DNA of 64,000 bases from NCBI GenBank assembly GCA_014058105.1, contig JACGCM010002647.1, positions 1,860,001-1,924,000 on the forward strand, given 5' to 3'. Shown here piece after piece: positions 23,246 through 35,100 of the stretch. Source of the DNA: Kingdonia uniflora (taxonomy: Eukaryota > Streptophyta > Magnoliopsida > Ranunculales > Circaeasteraceae). The notes under the pieces are model-generated. The model saw only the letters and a program-made list of their open reading frames with translations, was not told where the DNA came from and did no database searches. The first letter of the stretch is position 1; each line of letters opens with the position of its first letter. The translations under genes were made by a program, and so were the position numbers.

Positions 23246-23693
23246 TTGTTGTTTATTTCAGTAATTGGGAGTTCTTTGGCGAATGAAGACATAAATCTGC
23301 AAGAAGTTCAAGATTGGCTTGAGATGGAAAACAAAAAGGATAAGGAAGATGAAGTTGAATCTTTGGAATTGGCATCGAACAAGAAACCATTTTACCAAAA
23401 TAAAAGGTATGATTCCTCCAAAAGTGAAATGTAACTATTCTAAACAAGGAACTTCTAGTTTGAATGGCCACATGCATTTTAGATGTCAAAGCCCTAAAAA
23501 TCATCTTCGGTCAAGATCGGATAATAGTCAGCAAACTCTTCATTTCAAACCAAATAGTAAAGGACAAGAGCTTGTGATAATCACTTTTAATCAGGAATCT
23601 TGTAAGAAAGCTCTCACTCAAATGATAATAATTGATAAGCTTCCTTTTAGATTTGTGGAGGGTGAAGGCTTTTTGAAATTTTGCATCACATAG
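23246..23693 (+). pseudogene. hAT transposase N-terminus (RICESLEEPER-like, BED zinc finger), broken
   Basis: A first frame ends in EVESLELASNKKPFYQNKRY. After a frameshift, the next reads KGMIPPKVKCNYSKQGTSSL, NGHMHFRCQSPKN, DNSQQTLHFKPNSKG, FNQESCKKALTQMIIIDKLP and FRFVEGEGFLKFC. These are the BED finger, linker and FVEGEGF block of plant hAT/RICESLEEPER proteins. One zinc-binding Cys of the finger appears replaced (CNYS where CNYC is usual). The catalytic and hATC dimerisation parts are absent. This is a transposon relic, not a domesticated gene, as far as the sequence shows. Confidence 0.8.
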
Positions 23694-23813
23694 CTCACCC
23701 CAAACATCACATAGCTCACCCCAAAGGTAACTGATAGTAGGATATGAGACATTGATTCACCGCCTTTCTTACTTATAACACACCATGATAGACACACTTT
23801 CTTATATTAAACA

Positions 23814-24002
23814 GGGTGGAAGCAACATGCCTTGGGAGCTTTAATTTATTATGGTCAAGGTGAAGAAGGTCATCAAAAGCATGGAGGTTTTGACATCAAA
23901 CATTCATTTGGAGAAGCTAATATGGCTGCGTATCTGGTAGCAGGGCCTCATCCAAATACTGAATATATTGAGGACAATCCCAGCTCTTTCTCTGAAGACT
24001 AA
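23814..24002 (+). other. Exon-like coding stretch, family unrecognised
   Basis: After an acceptor-like ATTAAACAG, an open frame reads GWKQHALGALIYYGQGEEGH, then HGGFDIKHSFGEANMAAYLV, then AGPHPNTEYIEDNPSSFSED and a stop. The composition is protein-like and unlike the AT-driven frames around it, and it ends in a natural-looking acidic tail. Just upstream, a short direct repeat (CACATAGCTCACCCCAAA twice) ends in a donor-like AAAG/GTAACTG, so an intron of about 90 bp is possible. I do not recognise the family. It lies between the hAT transposase relic and the presumed right end, so it may be a captured host exon. Confidence 0.4.
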
Positions 24003-24589
24003 AAGAAAATCATTTGAAGACAGTATAGGCACTATGTACGAAAGAATGTAATCTTCTTTGTTTTCCTCTTTTGTTTGCCTTTGCTACCCTTGTAGGAACT
24101 TAGCCTATGTGTGTATTTTCCATATCTTTATTTATATTATCAGGGGGATCTGCTCACCCCAGCTAAGATTTCAAAAAGACCAAAGAAAGAAAAAGAAACA
24201 TGATGCACACTGTACTCCCTTCTTCATTAAGTTTTCATTTTTAGCAGCTCCTTGGGATTAAGTTTTCAGCATAGAGCAGCAACTCTAGGTATATTAGTTT
24301 TGCTCCATACACACTTGAACCAATTAATATTGGTATCCTTGAACCCAATAGCCTCATGAGAAGGATGCAGAAACTTTTCTATGTATATCAGGTTGCCAAA
24401 CCCTAAGATTAGACTATCCATGAAGACCCGAAAACAAGACTAGAACCAGATCAGAACCCACATACTTTAGTGGTTCCAGTCATTGGTGAACCTTGTTAGA
24501 ACCCAGAACCGATGGACCGGAACTTAAAAGGGCTGGGTTTTGAGGAGTCAAAACAGACCTGGGCCGACTCGTTGCCCCCTCTAATTCTC

Positions 24590-25720
24590 AGTTACAAGAG
24601 TCTCATAGGGTTGGTGCAAAATAAATCCTGATTCCTTGAAAAAATACAGCCCAAATACTACTAGTACACAAGCAGTGTACAAACAAGCGGTCAACCAATT
24701 GCACATTGTTTTTTCACTTAAAGCAGAAGCTAGTAATGATAACCATATGTTTGCGAAGATTGTTGATGATAAGAGGTTCTTTAGGAGAATGATCCACGCC
24801 AAGAAAACCACTTTGGAAGGTAGCTTAGGTGCCCAAAAATTTGACACCAGTGAGCTGAGAAGGATCACCAACTTACGATTGAAGAGAGATTTTTCAAAGG
24901 TTTTAACTTCTCCAGCTTTAATGCAAGTCGCCATAACTATTTCCAAATCATTCAAATCCCCATGATATCCAAGATCCCATAAAACCTTGCCGTGATACAT
25001 ACCATCATATCCTGCTATGTCGATCTATGGCAGAACAATTCCTATAAAGCAGGTTACACTTCCTTCAAGAAATAATCTGACAAAACCATCTATCCTCAAA
25101 AAACCCATCATATTGTGATACCAAGCCAAAGTGGAATCTTATGGGTGTTCCTACCCCCGCTATCGATGGTGTTCCTAAGTCCCGCTACTCCGCCAACTAA
25201 TCCCATGGGTGCATGGAATCTCTGTTAATCATACATGCTATTTAGACACGATTTATCCAGGCAGGTGGCCCCAACTGAATCGCCTTAAAGTTAGTATACG
25301 CATTATCTTCTTTGAAAACCCTTTGTGTAATGTGACTAGGTAGTAGTACTAGTAGTAGATAGGAAGACTCCAGAACATACTCTTAAGCAACGACACCCTA
25401 CCTGGTTAGGATATTTTCTCTTCAATTTCATCAGTCTAGTAGATAACCTCCAAATAGGCTGGAGTCCGAGTCCAAATAGCCGTCAACCAATAATTCGGAC
25501 CAAAGATGTCACTGGCAGCACCTCAATCCCACATCCAAATGTTCCTGCTACACTGCAAATATCTAATGTCGCATGAGAACATTACCCAGAGATTCCTGAC
25601 CACCCCTGAAGTCTTCTATAAGCTGAGCCTCCATGATTATTTCAATCATCTTCCCCAAGGACTCAACTACCATGATAAAGAGAAAACAGAAAGAAGAAAA
25701 ATCCCTGCCTGATACACCTT
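24590..25720 (-). mobile_element. Degraded LINE fragment (RT to zf-RVT), minus strand
   Basis: Minus-strand translation gives FIMVVESLGKMIEIIMEAQL, IEDFRGGQESLGNVL (RT thumb-like region) at about 25700-25560. Near 24900-24700 it gives SLVSNFWAPKLPSKVVFLAW with LLKNLLSSTIFANIW, the zf-RVT signature W.PK.PSKV.FF.W. Many stops separate the parts. It lies inside the stretch that separates the two PARG parts. Confidence 0.65.
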
Positions 25721-26046
25721 ATACTCTTGAAGAACCAAGTCAACAACCCATTACGAGAAAATAGAAAGAGGTTTCGGACATACATTTTGTAGCAGACACC
25801 TACCACTTACTATTTTATTTTATTTAAGGTAAAATAGTTTATTGATTTTCTCAAGATAAATTTACTGCTAAATACAATTCTAGCTAGTACATAATCAATG
25901 AAGTTCCAGCCAAGATTAGAGTTTATTCCTCTAGAAATGGTTGCCAAATAAAACAGCATCTCCCCACTGCAATATAGTCCAAGGTTGACATTTAGATAGC
26001 TTACCGTAACACTCAACTATCTCTATCTTATTTTCATCCTCGCCCT

Positions 26047-27445
26047 GTGATGTACACATTTACAAAATGGCCTATACCTTTATTATTTTTGTAATTTTAC
26101 AAAAACTCTGAATTGACGAAGAGTTGCAGCGGAAGAATTTAAAATCCTCGAATCCATGAGGGAAATAAACGCTTTGTTGTAAGAAACAATGGAGAAATAA
26201 AAGAGAAATACTTGATTGGTTGATGAATGAATGATTTTTGCAAGATAGAGTTTGGCCTTTTATAGGCTTACAATCGTTAATCAAATTAAACACCACTAAA
26301 CAAGAAGTTATAAAACTTCTCATATTCTAATCAAACTCAAATTAAAACCCACTAAAGCATTATTTAATTAAGGTTACTAGACCTTCTAGCTTCCAAGACC
26401 CTTGACATTCCGTTGGATTGGGCTTGGCTCGAAAGACCCACTTGCATGAGCTGATTGGGCTTGTCTTGATAATCTACATTAGGGATGGGTATCGGTCGGT
26501 TTGGTTTGGTATTTCGCAAATACCAATACCAAAACCAAAACTCCAAAAGTAATACCAAGACCAAAACCAAACCGTTCGGTTTACCAAGTATAGAAACCAA
26601 AACCAAACCATCAGTTTTTCGGTTTTTTTGGTAAATTTTGGTTTTGGTAATTTTTGCTATATTTTATGGTTTTTTGGGTATTGGTATATGCGTTTTGATA
26701 CCGATTTTCGGTGGTTTTGGTATAATCTCATTATATTATAGCATCTATTTAAGAAGATAAGTTTTTGAAGTGCTTCCAAGAATCCAAGTTACAATGATTT
26801 ACTAGAATATAATATATCATAACGAGATTTCAAATAATAAAGGTGATCTTTAATATGGGGTAATATGATAATGGAGATCATATGAATATATAAAACATTT
26901 TCATGAGTTCGAACTTCCAAGTTTATCATCTCCAATGGTTTTGGTATTTTTGTACTTTGGTAATTTCGGTTGGTATTTTCGGTATTTCGGTATTTGAGAC
27001 TATCATACCAAAACGAACCATACAAAAATAGTTTTTTTTTGCTTTGTTTTTTTCGGTTTCAAGAAGTATGAAACCAAAACCATTTGTTTCGGTTCGGTTT
27101 GGTATTTTACCATACCAGTTGCACTCCTAATCTACATCATTCTCCCCTTGTTGAAAAGAACTCATTCTCGAGAGGCAAAACCTCATGAGTAGCTCCATGA
27201 TAGAGATAGAGATCCAAAACATTGAAAGTGGAAGAAATGTTGTAACCATCGGGTAAATCAATGACATACGCGTTGTCGCTTATCTTCTTAAGAATATCGC
27301 AACGCCCAATCTTCTTCATCCTTAACTTATTATAAGTGCCAATCAGAAAACGTTCTTTATGCAAGTGCACCATTACTTTATCCCCAACCTCAAAAGTATG
27401 AAATCGACGATGTTCATCGGCATATGCTTTGTACTTGGTCGTGTT
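26047..27445 (-). mobile_element. Ty3/gypsy retrotransposon 3' end with LTR, minus strand
   Basis: From about 27445 downward the minus strand reads [40 protein letters not shown] and [20 protein letters not shown], the C-terminal tail of gypsy integrase/polyprotein. It is followed by [10 protein letters not shown] and stops. A purine tract (AAGGGGAGAA) directly precedes a TG at 27139 that starts the 3' LTR, which extends to about 26047 and is interrupted by a hAT MITE. The 5' part of the element is missing. It sits just downstream of PARG exon 2. Confidence 0.8.
26480..27129. mobile_element. hAT-type MITE nested in the gypsy LTR, 8-bp TSD
   Basis: The 650-bp element begins TAGGGATGGGTATCGG and ends (inverted) TAGGAGTGCAACTGG. 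It is flanked by perfect 8-bp repeats ATCTACAT (26472-26479 and 27130-27137), diagnostic of hAT insertion. Both ends are packed with ACCAAAACC/GGTTTTGG and CGGTTTGG motifs. There is no transposase. It inserted 8 bp inside the LTR, so it is younger than the gypsy element. Confidence 0.9.
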
Positions 27446-27606
27446 TTCCTATTTCAATTTTATTATTTATGTTCTTTATCTTTGTCATATAAATAAACTT
27501 ACCTATAATTGTTAAAGAGAAAAATATTCCTAAGAGAAAATTATTAGTTTCGATCTTATTTACTATTTTCATCATACAAAACAAACAAAACCATAACGTA
27601 AAGTAC

Positions 27607-28117
27607 CTGACTGAGAAGCACAATGCCTGCTTCTTGTGAACCCAACAACCTAAGTCCAGTCTCAACTCGACTCACAACCTCATTCGTACATCGATAATGA
27701 TCTTCTAACAAATCAGGCAACCGTAATAACAAACTTGCTAACGCTGGAACAACCTCCCGAAACCATTTCTCCGACTCAACGCGTGACATCAACTAAAACC
27801 ACAAAATCCATATCAACTTTTCAACTATAAACATCATTAAACAAACCCTAGAAACAACCCATTACCTCGTCGAAGAAAAGGGAGTACCCATCGGCAGCCG
27901 AAACAGATAGTTTCTCTTTGGAGAGATGAAGTGAGTCTCTGAGATCAGTAATGGCGAGAAAGAGGATCTCTCCAGAGTCTACTTTGCTGTGATTAGGTCC
28001 TCTACTTAGAGATTTGAGAGCTTCGATGACTTGTGGAGGCCAAATCAGAGTGGTTGATTCGAGAATTAGAGGTAGAAATGGGAGGATTGAATTATAATCT
28101 TTCAATTTGTTCTTCAT
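27607..28117 (-). CDS. PARG1: Poly(ADP-ribose) glycohydrolase (PARG), exons 1 and 2 of a broken gene
   Basis: PARG hydrolyses poly(ADP-ribose) chains and acts mainly in the nucleus in DNA damage and immune responses. Exon 1 (28117 to 27866, 84 codons) reads MKNKLKDYNSILPFLPLILE, WPPQVIEALKSLSRGPNHSK, VDSGEILFLAI and ends GAG/GTAATGG. Exon 2 (27792 to 27607) reads LMSRVESEKWFREVVPALAS, LLLRLPDLLEDHY and GLRLLGSQEAGIVLLSQ, with donor CAG/GTACTT. These align with the helical N-terminal domain of Arabidopsis PARG1, including the intron position. The start is the first Met and matches the family's start. After exon 2 comes a gypsy tail, and no macrodomain exon (GGG...QEE) is visible down to 14.6 kb, where a single late exon appears. 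The gene is therefore probably a pseudogene unless short exons escaped me. Confidence 0.85.
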
Positions 28118-29116
28118 TCTCTTGTATTTACATCACTGAATTGGCGCGAAAATTGAAGAGAAAACAAGTTTTGTAGGCCTGATTTTGAAAACTGAAGACT
28201 GAAATTTTAAAACTCAAGTTCGGGGTAGGGACTAGGGAGCATAATGTTGAGTCACTATTTACAGTTTTTGCGCAAAACCTGCTCAAGTATGGAATTTTTT
28301 TTAAAACCAAACATATTTATTTAGGTTCTAATGATTTTTTACATCTCCAACAAGTGAGTGCCCTATATGCATTAACACATCTAACAATAATTACCTATTT
28401 TAAATAGTTGAATTTAAATTCAAGTTCACGCTTATAATACAAGCTGTAAGCTTGAATTCTAATATAGCGTCGGGTACGGGGTTTTTTTTTTTAAACACAA
28501 ACGTCCAAGACTAATGCACTTGTTTGCAAAGTTATGTGTAAAAAAAAAAAAACACACACACACAGGCTCCTAAGACTTTGGCGCTTGTTTATTTAATAAA
28601 CAAATGCTCAATATTTTGTCATTTGTTCATTTGAAAAATCAATGTTGGACAAACCAAAATGATTGAATGAGTACTAACTGATTTGGATTCCAAGGTGTGA
28701 TAGACAATCACTCAATGAATGAGTACCAATTTCAGTCCAAGTCTGAAACTTGGATTTTGAGTATGGAGATTTAAGTTTTGAAGTCCGGTTGGAAGGCAAA
28801 CGTTAAAACGACGGAAGCAGAGAGTTTTATTGAGATACCACAGTAGAGTGATGGTCTTAGGGAAGGAAAAGTTGTATCCCACCATGTTGCGGTATACTAA
28901 ATACCAAATGGATTAAAGTAAAACAAATCAAAAGGGCATTAGTGTAAGTCTTCACTTTCTGAGGGTTTCTTATAAGGTTTATCAGAGGCGCGAAAGGACA
29001 ATAAATTAACTGAGGATCGCACTCTATCATTACTTTAATTTTTCCTCCATTTTAGATTCTATCTTCTTCATGGGTTCTGGAAATTTCTAAAATTTATATT
29101 TTTTGTTTTCGTAGAA
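28118..29116. promoter_or_regulatory. Divergent intergenic region between PARG and MRL7L
   Basis: The two start codons lie 1.0 kb apart on opposite strands, so this region should hold both promoters. It is AT-rich with an A run followed by a CA microsatellite (28541-28564). I cannot assign a TATA box or transcription factor sites with confidence. Confidence 0.5.
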
Positions 29117-32100
29117 ATGGAGCTTAAAAGTATGATAAGGTTCCATTGTTTAATGCCAACTCTAAATGAGAAAAAGAGCAGCTTTGGGTTTTCTTTGCCC
29201 AAGAGGAAACAAAGAGAGTTTGTCGCGGTTTCGTCGAGGTTCAAGTCTCCGGTACTGGTACGTGCTTAAGTTATTCGTTTCTTCTCATTTTCGATTAAGA
29301 AAGCGAAGAAAAAAAAGGGTTATTTTTTGTTAGTATTGGTGATTGTTTTATCGCAATTTTTAGAGTCTTTCTTAATGAAACAATATAGTTTGTCTGAATA
29401 GTATTGTTGAGATAATTGCAAGGCTGACTAGTATAAATGTAATAAATTTACCCAAGGATCTAAGTTGGGGTTTTAGTTAAATTTAATTATATATGTAGTT
29501 TGTTTTCCTCCTTTTGCAAAAGGGTAAGCAATTGAATCCTTATTGGTTTGAAAAGCGTGCTATTGCTAGACCCATTGGCGTTGAACAACCCTCTCGTCTC
29601 AATCCTTTAAACCTGTGCCCTTTTCGTAGTCCTCCTTATGGAGCCTACGTCCTACGGTCTGCTAGTCCTACATTTATGGGGCCTACAGTGCCTACAGCTA
29701 CGGGTTACCCGCAAATATGCTTGCAGGCAATCCCTTAAGGGATCTATCTATAATAATTTTGAATTGAAGCAAGAAGTTGTTGTTTTCGAGAAAGAGGGCC
29801 TAGAAGCTTACAAATTTTTAGTATCTTCAAGGAGTAAACTTTCTTTTGTGGAACGGGAATCAGCGCTAAATTGGATTCGCTCCGAGATTGCTGCAGATTG
29901 ATACTTGTCGAAGTATTAACGAACTGATATTAGCAGCATATGTGACTTCTCATCTGCAACTAGGGCTCTGCTTGGTAATGATTTGGACAATGCCAAAAAA
30001 TTGTCTAAATCACCATAAATGTTCCCTTCACATACATTCCAGTTACACCAAGCAAAGCCTAGGATACATCAGATATTCAGGATGTAGGAAATAGTGATCC
30101 CAATTCTTTCAAGCAACACACCCTTCAAAAATCCATAGGCATCCCTAAAAACTGCCCAGAACCTCCGGCACCAGACTATCCCCAATTAGCTCCATCATAT
30201 TTAACTCGTATTTCACCTTGTCTAGGCAAGTACTATTGGCATGCCTGAAGTCTTGAAGGAATGCCTTGATGCAATTATGGACAAGTATTGCAGGTGTTGT
30301 TCACACCAGCTGTAGATCTAGAAGCTGCTTATTTTATGTTTATGAGGATTCTTCTTTTACTGACAGTCGATCCGAGAGCCATATGTTCAAAGATCCTTGT
30401 TTGTATAGAACCAAATACTGCTTAAAATTGAGAGCGCAACATTGACAAATAGGTGTTTGATTTAAGGAATACAGTTGCTAGAAAGCTTGAAGGGAGAGCC
30501 AAAGTTAGATTCTGTTATCTACAGTGACAGCTTTATGAGAATTTCTCCATGCAAGATTGTTTTATGATGGAAATGACTTTGTGTTCCAGAGGGCATCTTG
30601 AACCATAGAGACTCCCAGATACGCTTCAAAAAGATATCCTTGTTTTATACCAAATAAATCCACAATTTTCTTCTCTGTTAGATGTGTTCTACCCCATCAT
30701 TTTTTGCTTGGTCAGGTAAAGAGAACCCCAGGGAAGTAAATTTTCTAGTTAATAATTTGTAGTTTTTCCTTACTGGACCTTAGCTATATCCCCTGCTTCT
30801 GTTGCCATTTTAACTGTCGTACAGTCCGAGATAACATGTTCAATAATTGTACATGGAAACAAAACTTTGGGTACTCTGCTTATTGGACGCCATACTGCAA
30901 CTTTATCATCCTCGAGTAAAGTATTAATAGGTTTTGACTTGGAGAATTCAATTTCAACAGGAACAGTGGTATAAAACCCAAAGTCCCTATCCCGGGTTGA
31001 GTTATCTACCCTCATAGGTTCGTAGGGTATACCATAGACATTAAAGTAGGAGAAACCAGTACTCCATGTGCTATCCTTGAAATCTAACCCACACTAAAGT
31101 AGCATGCTCTTCTGATTCTTAGGGTTGAAATCCTCTAGTCCATGAGAGAATCCTCATAAATTGTTTTTAATGAATTAACCCCACCGTTCTAGACAAGTAT
31201 ATTCTCCTAGTTATCTACCAAATCGCTCTGCATAACCTCATTTCTGATTTATTGCAGCTTGATTTGGAGGATAGACAATTGACCAATCAAATTGCATTTG
31301 TAGAACTCCAACTTCTCGGAGAGGGTTTCCTTCAAAATCTTCACTTTCTATTTGTCTTCTCCGAGGATCTGGCAAGGGATCTCCTCCACAGGAACTGATT
31401 TGTTGGTTTTCTTCTCAACTTTGCAGCGTAAGTTGGGTTTCGGCATGCAGCCTCTGTGGCGTCTTTGCCTGATTCATTGTTGTATTTAGTTACGCCTCCT
31501 TCACAATCTCCACCACCCCCTATCATTGTTATCAGCCCATCAACATCAATTGTTTGTGTAATCAACCATGGACAGATTACCTTCGAGTTCCATGGACAGG
31601 TTACCTTCGAATTCGTGATTGTAATCTTGAAAATTCCTAGAAAAAATAACCCTTGCCGCATATTTTGTGCCATTGAAAAAAATATTAATCTAGCTTAGGG
31701 CTTTTAGCAGAGGACACAAAAAAAATATTAATCTAGCTTAGGATTTTTGGCAGAGAGACACGCCCCTAGATTAGTATAAAATAAGCTTGTAAGCTATATT
31801 CTGGGACACTCAATTGAAAAACCTACTGAGGCGTACGTACTTAGGAGCTCATGCCTTCAAGAAGGTTTCTATACCGATGTTTATGCCTTAACCTTGTTAG
31901 TGAGATTATCTTTTCCAATCTTGAGGCGAATGTTGAGGTGCAAACCTAATAATGATGGAGATCAATGATAGTGCACCTGCATTGTTTGATGGATGTATGA
32001 AAATAAGGTGAAATGACCATACTAATTCTATCGCCAAACTCCTTTGATCAACGCACGGAAGCTTCCCCCTTTTCCTTCTTCTTTACCCATGATAAAGTAG

Positions 32101-35100
32101 GTTGAAGATATATCTCTGTGATTCGTGAGGTGCAAATAGTGAGGTTGGAATCTCCTATCTCCGGTCTCTTTAAAATGTTGAGAAAGTATGGCTTTATCTC
32201 TCTAAAACTTGATATGGGTATATGGTGGATGAAGTAAGCTTTTCTCTTGCTTAGATAAGTGGAGGCTAGGTTTAAGATTTGTTTTACAACAAGCAGGTCA
32301 CGACTAATAAGCCTCTACTGCTTATCCTAATCCCATCACAAGTCCTACAATAACTAAACTCCTAATAAGATATTCCTAGCGTACGACTAAGAAAACCAAC
32401 ACAGATGTTAGGTCCTAATATCAGGTTTATACCTTTTTCCATAGAAATGAATATCAAATCTTCAATAGAGTAAATCTAAATGATAATCGAGGTTTGTTGG
32501 ATTTTTGGAGAAAACAGGAAGACATAATTAGGGTCAAAAAGACAAAGTGCATAGAAAAAGACAGATTTTATTTCATCTATTCACAAAAAATTATCTATAA
32601 TAATGCATTTTTATTTTATGATTGACGCTAGTCCTCACACCGCCTCTGCCTCACCAAGCAACCTATTCCCCCACATCTTAAACCTTGCCCCCTGTTAATG
32701 TTTGATAATTGCATTTAACTATAAATAGACATTTAATATTGTTTGTCAAATAAAATACTACTGTGTCTCTTCACTTAAAATACTATTCGTAGGGTTACTG
32801 GGAGTAAAAATTGCCTCACCCTGTCCCTATACATAGTCCCTAGTACCATTATATGCCTACCTTGTCCGAATCAACAGTATTACAACCTTTAAACAAAGAA
32901 TAAGTTTACAATATATAATAAACTTCACTTATTTAAATACCTGGATCCATTAATGAAGATGTCAAAAGGTTATCAAACCTATCAGGTAAATATCCAACAC
33001 CAGAGTGTGGATAGCCTTCTTGGATATTGCGTATCTTCAAATTAGTGTACCCATCACCCAATTGTCTAGGTGTTGGCTAGCAGTGACCTCACTAGTTGGA
33101 CTCATCTAAGCAAGTAGATACAATAACCATGAAAGTACCAACCCCTCAGATTAAAGGACAAGTTTGTGCTATAGCCTACAACCTATCTTTCCAGTGAATT
33201 TTCAATAATTTGTTCAATGCACAAAATGTAAGTGCGTTCATCTCTCAACGGGAAGAAAAATCCAAAAAATTGATATGGAAAGAGTATGTACACAAGAGAT
33301 GGTATAGTTGCTTAGGTTTTCATTTTCTCCTCTAAAATAGAAGTTGGTGCTTTTATTCCTATATTTTCTCTAGAAACTTAGAAGCTAATATTTTGAAGGT
33401 GTAAAAAGAAGGATATGTTATCTTAAATTTGAGATAAACTACATCAAATTTTAGTGGGGAAAATTGCTATTTATAAGGAAGAAATTCATGAAAGTAACAT
33501 AAAATTTTATGTGCTTACAAAAGAAGACAGTAAATCCTATTTAGTAGGAAACTTTTCAAGAAAGTTTAGTGAGGGCAGCTGCCCCACTTGGCCCTATGTA
33601 GCTCCGCCACTGGTCATAACTTCCAAGAAAGAACCAGCGAACTCATCATTTACCTTAAATAAAGCTAGAATCCTAGGACAACCATTTATAACTAAATAAT
33701 CAGGAAAACATCACCCCAAACCATTGGGCTCTTGGCCCAATGGTGGTTGTACCTCTCCACCTAGAGAGAGGTCGTAAGATCAAAACCTCATGGGGTTGGA
33801 AACTCAGGGTTACAAATCCCTATATAAAACCAGCTTACCTTGTAAAAAAAAAAACATCACCCCAAAATTGGTGCTGACAAGAATGGCACCAAAGGAAAGC
33901 TTTGCCTTCTTCATTTTAAATAGAGCAATGTCTTCACATGAAATTCACGACAACCATATCCATATAAATAAATATCGGGAAAGTACTTAGAAGAGCTAAA
34001 TTTTAGATTTAAGAAGGAAGAAAAAAATTGTGTTCTGGAAGTTGGCCAGCGCTGAACCAATTGTTTACCAAAAGTTGAATCGTTGGATGTGATACGAGTC
34101 GTAAGATTTATGTGAGTCGGAAAGGATTAGATTTTAAACTGATAAAATGAAAATTTACCCTAAAATTTGAATTATTATAGGTGTGATTCGATTTATACAG
34201 TGGGAATCAAATTGTAAATTTTAAGATTTTGACAGCATTGCCCTTCCAATTTGGAAATCACTTAGTGTTTCAGTTATACATATGGATGTCCAGTCTCATT
34301 GACAACTCTAAACTTTACCTACACAGTAGTCGATAACCAGATGTCACTGGTGTAATCGTTCACTGCACATACTATTATCCTATACATATTTCTTAAGGAC
34401 CCGCTGTGTTATGTATACAAATATCATTCAATTATATTAAATAATGTCCAGTCTCATTAACAACTCTAAACTATAGGCCTGCACGGTGCTCGATAACTGG
34501 ATCTCACTGGTGTAATGTAATCGTGCACTGCACGCGCTAGTATCCTACAAGGACCTGATGTGCTATGTATTCAAATATCATTCGATTATCTTAAAATAAA
34601 CCCTATATCCTTAAGTAATTAAGTCATTAGTACCATAGACGGTAGACGAATTAAAACAGTTAATTAGCTCCTATAGACATTACCACTGTGAAATCAAAGG
34701 ATTTGATTTATTAACGTGCCTCAGAAGCTTTTCACCTAGAATGTTATCTAAAACGAAAAAGCTTCTCACTGAAAAAATTTAGTTTCGGGGCTGGCTAGGC
34801 CTACTTTGGGACCCATGCACTGACGTGAGGTAGGTCGGTCTTCCGGGCCCCTTCACTAGCATTAGGTATTTAGGTTAGGTAAGTCTTCGAGCCGATGTAG
34901 GATATGCTTAGGCTACTTGGCTAGAATTTTATGAAGGAAATAAATTAGTTCATACTACTATGCAAACAGGTATCTTCTAAGCATTTTTGTTATATGCAAT
35001 TAGTCCTAACGATGGATCCATAGTTGAATTGAATTAGAAGTTTTTCCCTCCTGGTTGTCACATATATAGAAGGTCCAGTCGGACTAGTGGTGGTGTTTTG

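Larger units (their letters stand above)
22297..24588 (+). mobile_element. Probable hAT element relic inserted into the LINE
   Basis: A left end TAGGGTTGTACAACTAAACT starts directly after the LINE reading frame stops. A right end is likely near 24588 (inverted: TAGAGGGGGCAACGAGTCGG). Both sides carry repeated ACCGGAAC/CCGGTTCGG motifs like hAT subterminal repeats. Between them lies a BED-type transposase N-terminus (23246-23693). No matching 8-bp target duplication was found, so the right border may belong to a different element. Only the first part of a transposase remains, so it is non-autonomous. Confidence 0.55.
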
